DNA from: Planctomycetales bacterium 10988
Lineage (GTDB): Bacteria > Planctomycetota > Planctomycetia > Pirellulales > Pb10988
DNA: 64,000 bases
NCBI GenBank assembly: GCA_009664345.1
Contig: CP043547.1
Location: forward strand, 124,001-188,000
Direction of reading: 5' to 3'
Shown here: positions 43,975 through 52,508 of the stretch, one piece after another
Numbering within the stretch: the first letter of the stretch is position 1
Layout of the letters: the number at the start of each line of letters is the position of its first letter
Translations under genes and position numbers: made by a program
The notes under the pieces: model-generated
Database searches by the model: none
What the model was told of the DNA's origin: nothing
Seen by the model: only the letters and a program-made list of their open reading frames with translations

Positions 43975-44853
43975 TTACCAAATCGTTGGCTGAACTTCAA
44001 GCTCTATTCCGCTACGGTCGGAAACCTGTTGAGTTACCAACTCGATCAGTCGGAGCGTATCCTCAAAGGAGGCGTTTTCATGAAAGAGGAAGAAATTCGC
44101 GTGGCGATCGCTGACTTCCACTTCCCCAACTCGGGTGCCTTTGAGTTGAGCCTGCTCAATGAGCATCGCCGCATCCATCCCCGGCGGGTCTTTGAAGATG
44201 AGGCAAAGTCCTTCATCGGCGACAGGTTGGCTCGCTTTCGTAACGATCCATTGCTTTTGAAGACGACGTGTTAGTTCTTGGGGGTCTTCTTCAGAGAGAT
44301 GAAATTCCGCGGAGAGAATGACCAATTCATCGAGGCTGCTTTTTCGGTAGGAGAAAACGAGGTCTTCCTTGCTATGGACAATAATTTCTCCCGAGGTGGT
44401 CATGACCGTGGCTTGTTTGGTCCATTGACCAATGTCTCCGTTTCGTGCTCCGGTATTTCCGCGTAAGGCTCCGCCAACGGTGCCAGGGATTCCAACCAGC
44501 GATTCGAGCCCGCTGAGTCCTTTGCCAACAGCGAAAGAGATTAAATCGCCTAACTTCATGCCACCAGCGGCTTTGAGGCGATTGCCTTGGGTGTTGGCTT
44601 CGGTGAAAACAGGAGCTGTCAACCGTAAAACAACACCGGGAACCCCCCGATCATGGACAAGAAGATTGGAGCCACTTCCAAGAATGCGGATTGGGAGTTG
44701 TTCCTCCCTTGCTCGTTTGACAACTCCAGTCAAAGCATCGACGGTTTGGGGAGCAATCAAATATTGAGCAGGACCGCCCAAGTGAGACCAAGTGATTGTA
44801 CTTAGCGGGACGTCCGTTTGGACTTGAGCATCGAATTCAGAAAACGGATTCAT
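43975..44853 (-). CDS. murB: UDP-N-acetylenolpyruvoylglucosamine reductase
   Basis: A 292-residue type I/II-like MurB that reduces UDP-GlcNAc-enolpyruvate to UDP-MurNAc with NADPH and FAD in peptidoglycan synthesis. FAD-binding motifs are LGGPAQYLIAP, RILGSGSNLLVHDRGVPG and LVGIPGTVGGALRGNTGA; the substrate motif is FSYRKSS and the C-terminal Glu is in IELEVQP. The segment that holds the catalytic Ser/Cys in MurB (usually AG-S/C-x-FKNP) reads GLCLIFKDPPG: Cys217 is one residue earlier than expected and Leu218 occupies the aligned position. Neighbour to the ftsQ-like gene. Otherwise a typical length. Confidence 0.93.
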   Translation of the reverse strand: MNPFSEFDAQVQTDVPLSTITWSHLGGPAQYLIAPQTVDALTGVVKRAREEQLPIRILGSGSNLLVHDRGVPGVVLRLTAPVFTEANTQGNRLKAAGGMKLGDLISFAVGKGLSGLESLVGIPGTVGGALRGNTGARNGDIGQWTKQATVMTTSGEIIVHSKEDLVFSYRKSSLDELVILSAEFHLSEEDPQELTRRLQKQWIVTKASQPVADEGLCLIFKDPPGMDAAMLIEQAQLKGTRVGEVEVSDRHANFFLFHENASFEDTLRLIELVTQQVSDRSGIELEVQPTIW

Positions 44854-45060
44854 TCAGTCAACTTCCCTGTCTTGGGCTCTTTATATTGATAGTGTTTCTA
44901 CCAAACCAAGATAGAACCCGATCCTCCACGGAAGATATCAATGGCCTATCGATTCTGGCTCATGGTAGATTGAGTGACGATAGAATGGTTTTACTTTTGA
45001 GTGAATCATAGGAAAAAACGAGAGAAGGTGTCAATCAGCTTCCCTGCTGCTTGCCGCAAA

Positions 45061-46368
45061 TTACGGTGAAATTGTGGCGGAACCAGAGAGAAAGTCTCGC
45101 ATTTCCTCGAAATAATTCGGATAGGTTTTCACGGTGCAGCCCGGATCAAGAATGATCACTCCAGGCACCCGCAAGCCAGCAAGGGCAAAACTCATGGCCA
45201 TTCGATGGTCGTTATAGGTATGGATTTCTGCTCCATGAAGCTTCGTAGGGTGAATGATCAGGCCATCTTCAAAGCCTTCAGCCTGACCCCCAAGCTTTTG
45301 GATTTCATTGACGACGGCTGAAATCCGATCTGTTTCTTTATGTCGAATATGCCCAACCCCGGTGATTTTTGTTGGTCCCTCGGCAAAAAGAGCCACCACA
45401 GCCAAGGTCATGACCGTATCGCTAATGTCGTTCATATCGATCTCAATGCCATGAAGTTTCCTTCCCTCCACGGAAATCCGATCGGCTTCCCAAGTCACTT
45501 CACAACCCATTTGCTGGAGAGCAGCGACGAATTCCACATCTCCTTGAAGGCTTGTTTTGGAAAGCCCAGTTACTGTCACCGATCCCTGGGTAATTGCTGA
45601 GGCGGCGAAGAAATAACTTGCGGCCGAGGCATCTGGTTCAATTTCATAAGTTCTTGCTTGATAATAACTTGTAGGGATTTGATAGGAGAGAGGAACGCCT
45701 GAATCGTCGGTTTGAAAACTTGGCGATGTCCCAAAAGCTTCCATCACCGCACAGGTCATCTCTACATATGGGATCGAAACCAGCCCGCCTTCAAGTTCAA
45801 TATCGAGAGGCTGTTGCGCATAAGGAGCAACCATTAACAGCCCGCTGAGATATTGGCTTGAGATGTCCCCACGGAGGTGAATCTTTCCTCCTTGGATACC
45901 AGAGGTTTCAATTTGCACCGGTGGGCAACCGTTTTCGTGGAGGCTCGTTGCCTCGACTCCGGTTTGAGTGAGGGCATCCAACAGGTCTTTAATTGGGCGT
46001 TCACGCATTCGGGCGATGCCGTCGAGAGAGTAGGTGCCTTTTCCTAAACTGACATAGGGAACGAGAAAACGCATACTCGTTCCGCTATTTTCCACGAAGA
46101 GATCGGCTTCCGCACAAGGAGGCCCCGAAGGAACTCCCTGCACGATTAAGCGGTGATTTTGCCAATCCGGTTCGATTTCGACGCCTAGCTTTTGCAGGCA
46201 ATCTGCCATCACCCTAGTGTCTTCACTATCCAAAACACCTTGCAATTCCGTCCGACCGTCTGCCAAAGCAGCACAAATCAGAGCTCGGTTGGTAAGACTT
46301 TTCGAGCCTGGAGGGCGAACGATTCCATGAACGGGACCGGTAGGTTGGAAACTCTCTGTTTCCGGCAT
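45061..46368 (-). CDS. aroA: 3-phosphoshikimate 1-carboxyvinyltransferase (EPSP synthase)
   Basis: A 435-residue enzyme of the shikimate pathway. It joins shikimate-3-phosphate and PEP to EPSP. Motifs are PPGSKSLTNRALICAALADG, VENSGTSMRFL, RMRERPIKDLLDAL, DISSQYLSGLLMVAPYA, DASAASYFFAA, VGHIRHKETDRI and YNDHRMAMSFALAG. The start at 46368 follows TTAGG. It lies 70 bases after the PQQ-propeller gene on the same strand. aroB lies 10 kb away on the same strand; the two are not one operon. Confidence 0.96.
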   Translation of the reverse strand: MPETESFQPTGPVHGIVRPPGSKSLTNRALICAALADGRTELQGVLDSEDTRVMADCLQKLGVEIEPDWQNHRLIVQGVPSGPPCAEADLFVENSGTSMRFLVPYVSLGKGTYSLDGIARMRERPIKDLLDALTQTGVEATSLHENGCPPVQIETSGIQGGKIHLRGDISSQYLSGLLMVAPYAQQPLDIELEGGLVSIPYVEMTCAVMEAFGTSPSFQTDDSGVPLSYQIPTSYYQARTYEIEPDASAASYFFAASAITQGSVTVTGLSKTSLQGDVEFVAALQQMGCEVTWEADRISVEGRKLHGIEIDMNDISDTVMTLAVVALFAEGPTKITGVGHIRHKETDRISAVVNEIQKLGGQAEGFEDGLIIHPTKLHGAEIHTYNDHRMAMSFALAGLRVPGVIILDPGCTVKTYPNYFEEMRDFLSGSATISP

Positions 46369-46438
46369 GAGTAGACCTAACTATTCAAAGGATAGGAAGT
46401 TACAAAAGTGGTGTGAGCATGAGCATTCTCAAGAAGGA

Positions 46439-47698
46439 CTAATTTGCAATCTTCCAGAGATGCTGATCGCTTCGTACATAGATTGCTCCATCGGCAACCG
46501 CAGGAGTGCAAAGAATCGTTTCTCCCAGTTGATTGGTTTCTAGAACCTCCCCTTCTTCTTTACTGAGCTTGACGACTTTCCCTTCGCCATCTTCATTTAT
46601 CGCAAAAAGATGTCCTGACACAATGACCGGAGTGCCGCTGTAGGGGCCTCGAACACGACCACGCCAGATGATTTCACCCGTTTCGGCATCCGCACAGTTG
46701 AGAACTCCGGCGGAATTAATCGTGAGAACCATGCCTTCGTAATAAAGCGGACTTGCGGTAGAAGCAGCCAAGCGGGCTTGGTGCCATTCTTCATTAACAA
46801 ACGCGGTTTGGCTGATGTCGCCAGGAACCGCCTCAGAGCTGGGAAGCGGCAGGGCGATGATTCCCGGACGTCCGCCGCGGCCGAGAGGTACGAAAATTCG
46901 TTTTTCTCCCAAGACTGCTGAAGGGATCGTCGAGCAATCCCCTTGGTATTCCCAAGCCAACTCACCCGACGAGACGACGTACGCGGACAGTTTCTCCCCG
47001 GATTGAAGAAAAACAAGCGCGTCTTTCGAGTCCTTCATAGGCATAAGCACCGGCGAAGTCCAATTGGCCAAACGAGGACGTTCAACAACCCAGCGATTGG
47101 TGCCGTTCTTGGTATTGATGCCGAGGGCTAGCGATTGGCTATCATTTTCGATTTGAGCAATGACGGTTTTGCCATGCACAACCAAAGAAGAAGCCATGCC
47201 TAGGCTATTGCTGGCGTTGGGATAATCGAAAGTCAGGCCGCGGAACCAAACCAAATTGCCTGCTAAATCCAAACAAATCAAGTCATTCGTCGAATACAGA
47301 GCAAAGAGATGCTTGCCATCGCTGACCGGAGTTGGGGCGGCGACTCTTGTTTTTTCATGGCAAAGAGTTCGTCCAGTCGCCCAGAACGATCGTTCCCATT
47401 GAAGGGAGCCATCCTGTTGCGAATAGCTCATCACATGTAATCGATCTTGCTTTTCACCAGTGCAAGCAGTGAGGATCACCTGATCGCCGACCAGAATAGG
47501 GCTAGAGAGTCCGGTCCCCGTAAGTTCGGTTTTCCAGGCAATGTTTTTGCCACTGGCTCCATCCCAAGTGAGCGGGGGAAGTTTCTCGGTGGGTGCAACT
47601 CCTTGCTGTTGCGGGCCGCGAAATGCCAACCAATCCGCACCTAACAGACCAAGGCAACAAGGAATTAGCAACAGAGAAAAGAGACGAGCAGGTACCAT
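46439..47698 (-). CDS. secreted PQQ-like beta-propeller protein
   Basis: A 419-residue protein starting at ATG 47698 (MVPARLFSLLLIPCCLGLLG), with a signal peptide. The body is a WD/PQQ-type propeller: repeats such as ENIAWKTELTGTGLSSPILVGDQVIL, GNLVWFRGL, SGELAWEYQGD and TGEIIWRGRVRGPYSGTPV. It begins DWLAFRGPQQQG, the standard opening of a large planctomycete family. No PQQ dehydrogenase active-site domain is visible, so a scaffold or binding role is more likely than catalysis. It is the last of three secreted-protein genes in a row (with 47782-48933 and 49014-51059). Confidence 0.87.
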   Translation of the reverse strand: MVPARLFSLLLIPCCLGLLGADWLAFRGPQQQGVAPTEKLPPLTWDGASGKNIAWKTELTGTGLSSPILVGDQVILTACTGEKQDRLHVMSYSQQDGSLQWERSFWATGRTLCHEKTRVAAPTPVSDGKHLFALYSTNDLICLDLAGNLVWFRGLTFDYPNASNSLGMASSLVVHGKTVIAQIENDSQSLALGINTKNGTNRWVVERPRLANWTSPVLMPMKDSKDALVFLQSGEKLSAYVVSSGELAWEYQGDCSTIPSAVLGEKRIFVPLGRGGRPGIIALPLPSSEAVPGDISQTAFVNEEWHQARLAASTASPLYYEGMVLTINSAGVLNCADAETGEIIWRGRVRGPYSGTPVIVSGHLFAINEDGEGKVVKLSKEEGEVLETNQLGETILCTPAVADGAIYVRSDQHLWKIAN

Positions 47699-47781
47699 AT
47701 TCCGTTCTCCCAAAAGATAAGTCTCTTTGATGGATCGCTTGGTAATAGGAAGTTGAATCGTAATTACTGGAGAGTTTGAGA

Positions 47782-48933
47782 TTAACGAAAATCTTCTACG
47801 GGAGGTTCAAGCCGAGTTGTCGAGAGGATCGCCGTCCCGGTCACATCACAGACGCGAACTTGAAATTCCCAATCTTGTGCCCAATGTTCGTCCTGCTCGT
47901 TTTGCAAAACTTTCAGCAAGATCTCATTCTTTCCCTCTTTGAAAGTCGCATCCATTCGATATTGATCCATGGCCATCCCACGGTGATATTCTTCTCTGGA
48001 GAAGATCAGCTCCCCATTGACCCAGAGCTTCCAAGCGGTTTTGCAACCAATTCGAATCTCGATTGGCTGAGCGGCTTCGCTCGTGAACTCCGTAAAAGCA
48101 TAGGCTGCCGAGCCTTTGAATTTTCCCAAAGCTTCATTCAAATTAACAATGCCATAGTCATCATAGGTCTGATGTGGCACCCAAACGGCTATGCCTTCTT
48201 TGCCCTGATGGGAAATCGAGAGATCGACCTCTTCCTCAGGGGGATAAACCGCATCGAAGCCGACAAGGTTTTCGTTATTGAAAGGACCGATCAGGTGCCA
48301 TGTCATCAGGAATCCAAAATGGCGAGGCAAATCGACCTTTTGTCCCATCGACTCAAGGATTTCGGAAAGCTCCTTCACTTGTACTTCGGATCGAGCACTG
48401 AGCATGGCTCGTTGGTAGAGTTGTAGCTTTTGTTCTTCGTCGGTTGCGGCTTCGGCTTGCTCCATCAGATGAGCAACCGCCTCCCGACGCATATCCGTAC
48501 TGGGATCATCGAGCGATGCGGGGATGATCTCTTTCTCCAACTCTGGCTTGACCTTGATCAAATACTCATAGGCCAAGCGGCGAGCGGCGGGATTGTTCTC
48601 CATGTTATTGAAGAAGGCCCGCAGAGATTTAACCGGCAAAGTCCCTTGCTCTTCGAGTAGTCGCGCCGCCAAGGTTTCGAACGTCCCACGAATCCAATTG
48701 GCTGCCAAAGGGTTTGCTTCATTTAAAGCATTGAGCAACGGCGAGAGGGCCGACGCATCGCTTTCCATCAAGGCTTGCGTGGCCTGTGCAGCCTTTCGAT
48801 TCCCTTTCCCTTCAGGTCCAACATTGAGGAGGTCTTGTATGAGTGCATCCGTGGAAGTCTCGGCATGACTGACCGAAATGGAACCAACAAGCAACATCAT
48901 CGCCAGGCAGAAGGCCCAAGAAAGTCGATTCAT
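47782..48933 (-). CDS. secreted protein with HEAT-like helices and C-terminal jelly-roll
   Basis: A 383-residue protein with a signal peptide (AFCLAMMLLVGSISVSHA). Residues ~30-195 are helical repeats resembling HEAT units (RKAAQATQALMESDASALSPLLNALNE, then ARRLAYEYLIKVKPELEKEI). Residues ~205-383 form a beta-rich domain: TWHLIGPFNNENLVGFDAVYPPE, a core WKLWVNGELIFSREEYHRGM, and KEGKNEILLKVLQNEQ, similar to lectin/galactose-binding-like domains common in planctomycetes. No catalytic motif is seen. It lies 80 bases after the TPR gene and 83 bases before the PQQ gene. It may bind carbohydrates or scaffold an envelope complex; this is inference. Confidence 0.75.
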   Translation of the reverse strand: MNRLSWAFCLAMMLLVGSISVSHAETSTDALIQDLLNVGPEGKGNRKAAQATQALMESDASALSPLLNALNEANPLAANWIRGTFETLAARLLEEQGTLPVKSLRAFFNNMENNPAARRLAYEYLIKVKPELEKEIIPASLDDPSTDMRREAVAHLMEQAEAATDEEQKLQLYQRAMLSARSEVQVKELSEILESMGQKVDLPRHFGFLMTWHLIGPFNNENLVGFDAVYPPEEEVDLSISHQGKEGIAVWVPHQTYDDYGIVNLNEALGKFKGSAAYAFTEFTSEAAQPIEIRIGCKTAWKLWVNGELIFSREEYHRGMAMDQYRMDATFKEGKNEILLKVLQNEQDEHWAQDWEFQVRVCDVTGTAILSTTRLEPPVEDFR

Positions 48934-49013
48934 GAGAATTCTCTCTGATCAGCAAGGGGATAAAAACGCAAGGAGGCAAAATGTTCACAAAGCCCGATGG
49001 AGCAAATCATGGC

Positions 49014-51059
49014 TTACTGGTTGATCGCAGCAAGAGGTTGGGGGTCGAGCCGCAGGCTTTTGCGAACGGTTTGGTACAATCGATCATAGCGTTGTAACCA
49101 GACTTCGCCACCCAAAGTGGGCTCGCGTCGGTATAAATTTTCGATCGTGTCGGCAATTTTCTGGACATTTTCGGGCTGTTCGCGGAGCAAGGCGATTCGA
49201 TATTGACAATAGAGTAACTGATAACGTGCTTCGGAAAAGACTTCCTGGAACTTACTATTGGTTCTCGCCCGGGAGGTGAGTGTCGACCAGCCCCAGATCA
49301 ATTTTTCACCGGATGTCTCTAAGCCTTTACTCGTTGGAGAAGACCCTTCCACCGCTTGCTCATAACGCTGAATGGCAACGCGGATTTCATTATCGCTTTG
49401 CAGACGACGGGCCCAATCTTGATAGATTTCCGCCCCTGTTTGTTGGGCTTCCAAGTTTTGCGGGTAGGCTTCCAGTACTAAAATCAACGGCGATAACGCT
49501 TCTTCAAATTTTCCTAATCGCTGATAGGTCTGAGCGAGGCGAATTTGGATGCCGGCTAGATAGCGTTCCGTTGTAAAGTTAGGATCGGCTTCCGTCTTGC
49601 TGAGAATCGTTTCATAAATCGTTGCCGCGAGTTGATAGGCTTTGGCGGTACCCTCTTCCAACAACACTCCATCAGCATCGCGTTCTTTTGCAATTCTCTG
49701 GGAAGTCGTTCCAATCCAACTCAAGGATCCGAATTTCAAATCCTTACCCTGTTCGGCGATTTGAGACAGAAGCGCGGTCAATCCATTCAACGTTCCCTTC
49801 ATGGAATCAGGCGTTGCCCCTTGGTCGCGGAGTTCTTCCAGCTTGTCCGACATTTGCTTTGCCAGACTGAGTTGCATGGCGATCATCGCTTCTGGAGTTT
49901 GATTCTCTCCAGCCAAAAGTTCCAACATTTCTTTGGCTTTTTCGTATTGTTCCGTTCCTAGATACATCTCCATCGAGACCTTATAGATCTCTTGTTGGAG
50001 AGTCCGATTGGTCGGCCCTTTGATCGCGGGATGATTTGCACGAGCGAGGGGAAGCAGCCCTTTCTGTGGTGTTTCTATGAGTCGTTCCGCGAAATCAAAT
50101 TGACCTTCTTGATTATAAATCTGTGCCAAGGCCAGTTCCGCGGACACGAGTGTGTAGGTTGGTTGAGCGGCAAGTCGTCGAAAAGCAATGGCAGCTTCCG
50201 AGAGAGATTCTTTTAGTTGGGTACGCTGTGCCTGAGAGGATGCCGGATCGGCATTTTCCCCCGCATCTCTTTGTGCTTTGATAAAGTCCGCATAATCCGC
50301 GAGGGCAAGTTTGGTCAGAATCTCCGCGCGTCGCAATGAATCTTTCGGTAGTTTTTGTGCAATATCTCGGGCTTGTTGACGATCTCCCAGCACCAACGCA
50401 ACATCCGCCAATCGAGTCCAAGCTTCCTTTCCTAAATCCGTATCCGACCAGCGGGTTCCAATGTATTCGATGAAGGAAGCCATCATCGGAGCAACTTCTT
50501 TTTTCTCATCATCTTGAACTTGATTAAAGACTTGAAAGTACGCATACATTGTGGCCCGAGCGGATTGAATTGAATAAGGGTGCTCCGGAAATTCTCGGGA
50601 TAGATATTCCCCTAACACTTGGGCTTCGCGAAAGTCTTTTGCTTTATAGGCATAGATGGTTAAGCGATAGAGGGCCGTACAAACAAGCTCTTCATTGGCT
50701 TGTTTCGGATTGTTTAAATTTGCGATCGCGGCTTGATAGAATTTTCTAGAAACGCTTCCAGATTCGGAGGCAACTTTTCGAAGTTTATCGATCTCATTCG
50801 CTTTGGCAACCTTTAAACGGATCATTGCGTCCGCTTCTTGTCCTTCTTGCAAAGCTTGATCCGCTCGCTCTGCTGCCTTTTCAAAATCAAGTTCAACATC
50901 TTGATGGAGACTTTTAAAATGATTTTGAAGTGATTTAAATTCTATTTTATAACTTTGTGAATAGCCTACTTGCGGGAGGATCAATCCAACAGCGAACAAA
51001 ACATAATAGAATAAAATAATAGATTTCTGTCTTCCGGGGAACACTTGTTGAGAAAACAT
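49014..51059 (-). CDS. exported tetratricopeptide-repeat protein
   Basis: A 681-residue protein with an N-terminal signal or anchor (SIILFYYVLFAVGLILPQVGYSQ). The rest is almost entirely paired helices with TPR spacing, for example YRLTIYAYKAKDFREAQVLGEYLSREFPEHPY, LALAQIYNQEGQFDFAERLIE and AQTYQRLGKFEEALSPLILVLEAYPQNLEAQ. TPR proteins assemble complexes; here the location is outside the cytoplasmic membrane. It is first of the three secreted genes in tandem. No partner can be named from the sequence. Confidence 0.83.
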   Translation of the reverse strand: MFSQQVFPGRQKSIILFYYVLFAVGLILPQVGYSQSYKIEFKSLQNHFKSLHQDVELDFEKAAERADQALQEGQEADAMIRLKVAKANEIDKLRKVASESGSVSRKFYQAAIANLNNPKQANEELVCTALYRLTIYAYKAKDFREAQVLGEYLSREFPEHPYSIQSARATMYAYFQVFNQVQDDEKKEVAPMMASFIEYIGTRWSDTDLGKEAWTRLADVALVLGDRQQARDIAQKLPKDSLRRAEILTKLALADYADFIKAQRDAGENADPASSQAQRTQLKESLSEAAIAFRRLAAQPTYTLVSAELALAQIYNQEGQFDFAERLIETPQKGLLPLARANHPAIKGPTNRTLQQEIYKVSMEMYLGTEQYEKAKEMLELLAGENQTPEAMIAMQLSLAKQMSDKLEELRDQGATPDSMKGTLNGLTALLSQIAEQGKDLKFGSLSWIGTTSQRIAKERDADGVLLEEGTAKAYQLAATIYETILSKTEADPNFTTERYLAGIQIRLAQTYQRLGKFEEALSPLILVLEAYPQNLEAQQTGAEIYQDWARRLQSDNEIRVAIQRYEQAVEGSSPTSKGLETSGEKLIWGWSTLTSRARTNSKFQEVFSEARYQLLYCQYRIALLREQPENVQKIADTIENLYRREPTLGGEVWLQRYDRLYQTVRKSLRLDPQPLAAINQ

Positions 51060-51121
51060 GGGGGAACGTTCTCCTCTCTATGAATAACTGTCAATAACTC
51101 GCTCTATATTGAGTTAAATTT

Positions 51122-52003
51122 TTATTTCGTTGTCGATCGTGAAAGTAAATATTCAATAACAAGTTTACCAATGTCGATTCGGTGGGCTTCCGCCAAGGCT
51201 CTCCAGCCAGGAACGGCGTTCACTTCGAGTACATACTCTGTTTTATCCGGAGTGGTGATGATATCCACACCCAAGAAATCAGAACTGATCTGCTGGGCAA
51301 CGTTCTTCGCAATGGCTTCAATTCTAGGCTGATTGACTGCCTCGGCGACCGCTCCACGGCTACAATTCGTTCGCCAATCCGTTGAGGACTTACGCCGAAT
51401 TGTAAAACAGTGCGAACCTAAAAGAAACACCCTATAATCATAACCAGGGTGAGGCAGAAAGGTTTGTAAATAAATGACACTTTGTATTTGAGTAAGCGAC
51501 TTAAAAACTCTCCAAGCCATATCCTCATCTTGAACTCGAACAAGGCCGCGACCTTCTGCCCCGAAGACAGGCTTCACAACGACGTCAGGTCCAAGCTGAT
51601 GATAAGCCAACATCGCTTCTTCCACACTTTGACAAACCATCGTTGGAGGAACTTGAATCCCGGCTTGTTCCAATCTTGCCAAAGCTAAATATTTATCAAC
51701 AGCGACTTCCAAGACTTTGGGCGGGTTCAATACTGGAATATTTAAAGCTTCTAATTGTGCTAATAAATTAAGTCGAAAGACAATTTGCTCCAAGCTACCC
51801 GGAGGCATGCTTCGAACCAAGATGACCTTGGCTTTTGTTAAATCGAGATCACCAGAAACCCCTTTGGAAAGACTCTTCGTTCCTAAACTTCCCGCCAAGC
51901 GTGTAAAAGGTGCTGGAATTACCGGACAGGAAAAGGATTTACCCGCCCTTTCAAGGTCTTGTACATACCAACTACGAGGGCTTCCTAAAACAATTAGCGA
52001 CAT
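51122..52003 (-). CDS. RimK-like ATP-grasp ligase
   Basis: A 293-residue ATP-grasp enzyme. ATP-binding motifs are VVVKPVFGAEGRGLVRV, VIYLQTFLPHPGYDYRVFLLG, and the Mg2+-binding DFLGVDIITT... EYVLEVNAVPGW. An N-terminal substrate domain precedes (LGSPRSWYVQDLERAGK... KVILVRSMPPGS). RimK-like enzymes add glutamates to acceptors such as ribosomal protein S6, coenzyme F420 or tetrahydromethanopterin; in planctomycetes a RimK-type ligase for tetrahydromethanopterin is a fair guess. The acceptor cannot be read here, and no other C1-pathway genes are nearby. Confidence 0.85.
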   Translation of the reverse strand: MSLIVLGSPRSWYVQDLERAGKSFSCPVIPAPFTRLAGSLGTKSLSKGVSGDLDLTKAKVILVRSMPPGSLEQIVFRLNLLAQLEALNIPVLNPPKVLEVAVDKYLALARLEQAGIQVPPTMVCQSVEEAMLAYHQLGPDVVVKPVFGAEGRGLVRVQDEDMAWRVFKSLTQIQSVIYLQTFLPHPGYDYRVFLLGSHCFTIRRKSSTDWRTNCSRGAVAEAVNQPRIEAIAKNVAQQISSDFLGVDIITTPDKTEYVLEVNAVPGWRALAEAHRIDIGKLVIEYLLSRSTTK

Positions 52004-52061
52004 TGTAAATACTTTAATAATTGAAAGATTTGATGAATATTTAATTTGTCAAAGCCAAGTT

Positions 52062-52379
52062 TCAAACCTTCGTTAATATGGCCAATGCCGGGAGTGTCAG
52101 AAACAGAAGATGTAATAAAATATTGGCGCCAAACGGCGTTCCGTAATTTAAATTATTCCTGGAGATCGTCACAAAAGGCAACGTAAAAGTAAGGATAATT
52201 GAGAAAACAAACATTGTATAAATTATGACACTCAATAGTGATTGCTCAGCTTGAGTGATCCGTTCAAGTTCTAAAATAAAAAAGCAGACAGTCATCGTTG
52301 CCCAGGCGTGCAGCTTTACTTGAAAACTTGTAAGCACATCGGGAGTGATCATACGTTCTTCTGAAAAAGAGAATTTCAT
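52062..52379 (-). CDS. small three-span membrane protein, unknown
   Basis: A 105-residue protein with three predicted membrane helices: VKLHAWATMTVCFFILEL, LLSVIIYTMFVFSIILTFTLPF and GANILLHLLFLTLPALAIL. The first 20 residues are soluble. GAGAG lies eight bases before the ATG. It stands between shc (129 bases upstream) and the RimK-like gene (58 bases downstream). The family is not recognised; the clean alternation of hydrophobic helices supports a real gene. Confidence 0.6.
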   Translation of the reverse strand: MKFSFSEERMITPDVLTSFQVKLHAWATMTVCFFILELERITQAEQSLLSVIIYTMFVFSIILTFTLPFVTISRNNLNYGTPFGANILLHLLFLTLPALAILTKV

Positions 52380-52508
52380 TGAAAACTCTCGGGGGGACTG
52401 ACATTCAGCGAAAAAAAATACCAGGAGAAAAAATCCCCTGGTATCTGTTGATTCTAATTACAACTTTAGCTTCACTCGGTCGCTTTCGCAACTTATTTCG
52501 CGGTTTCT

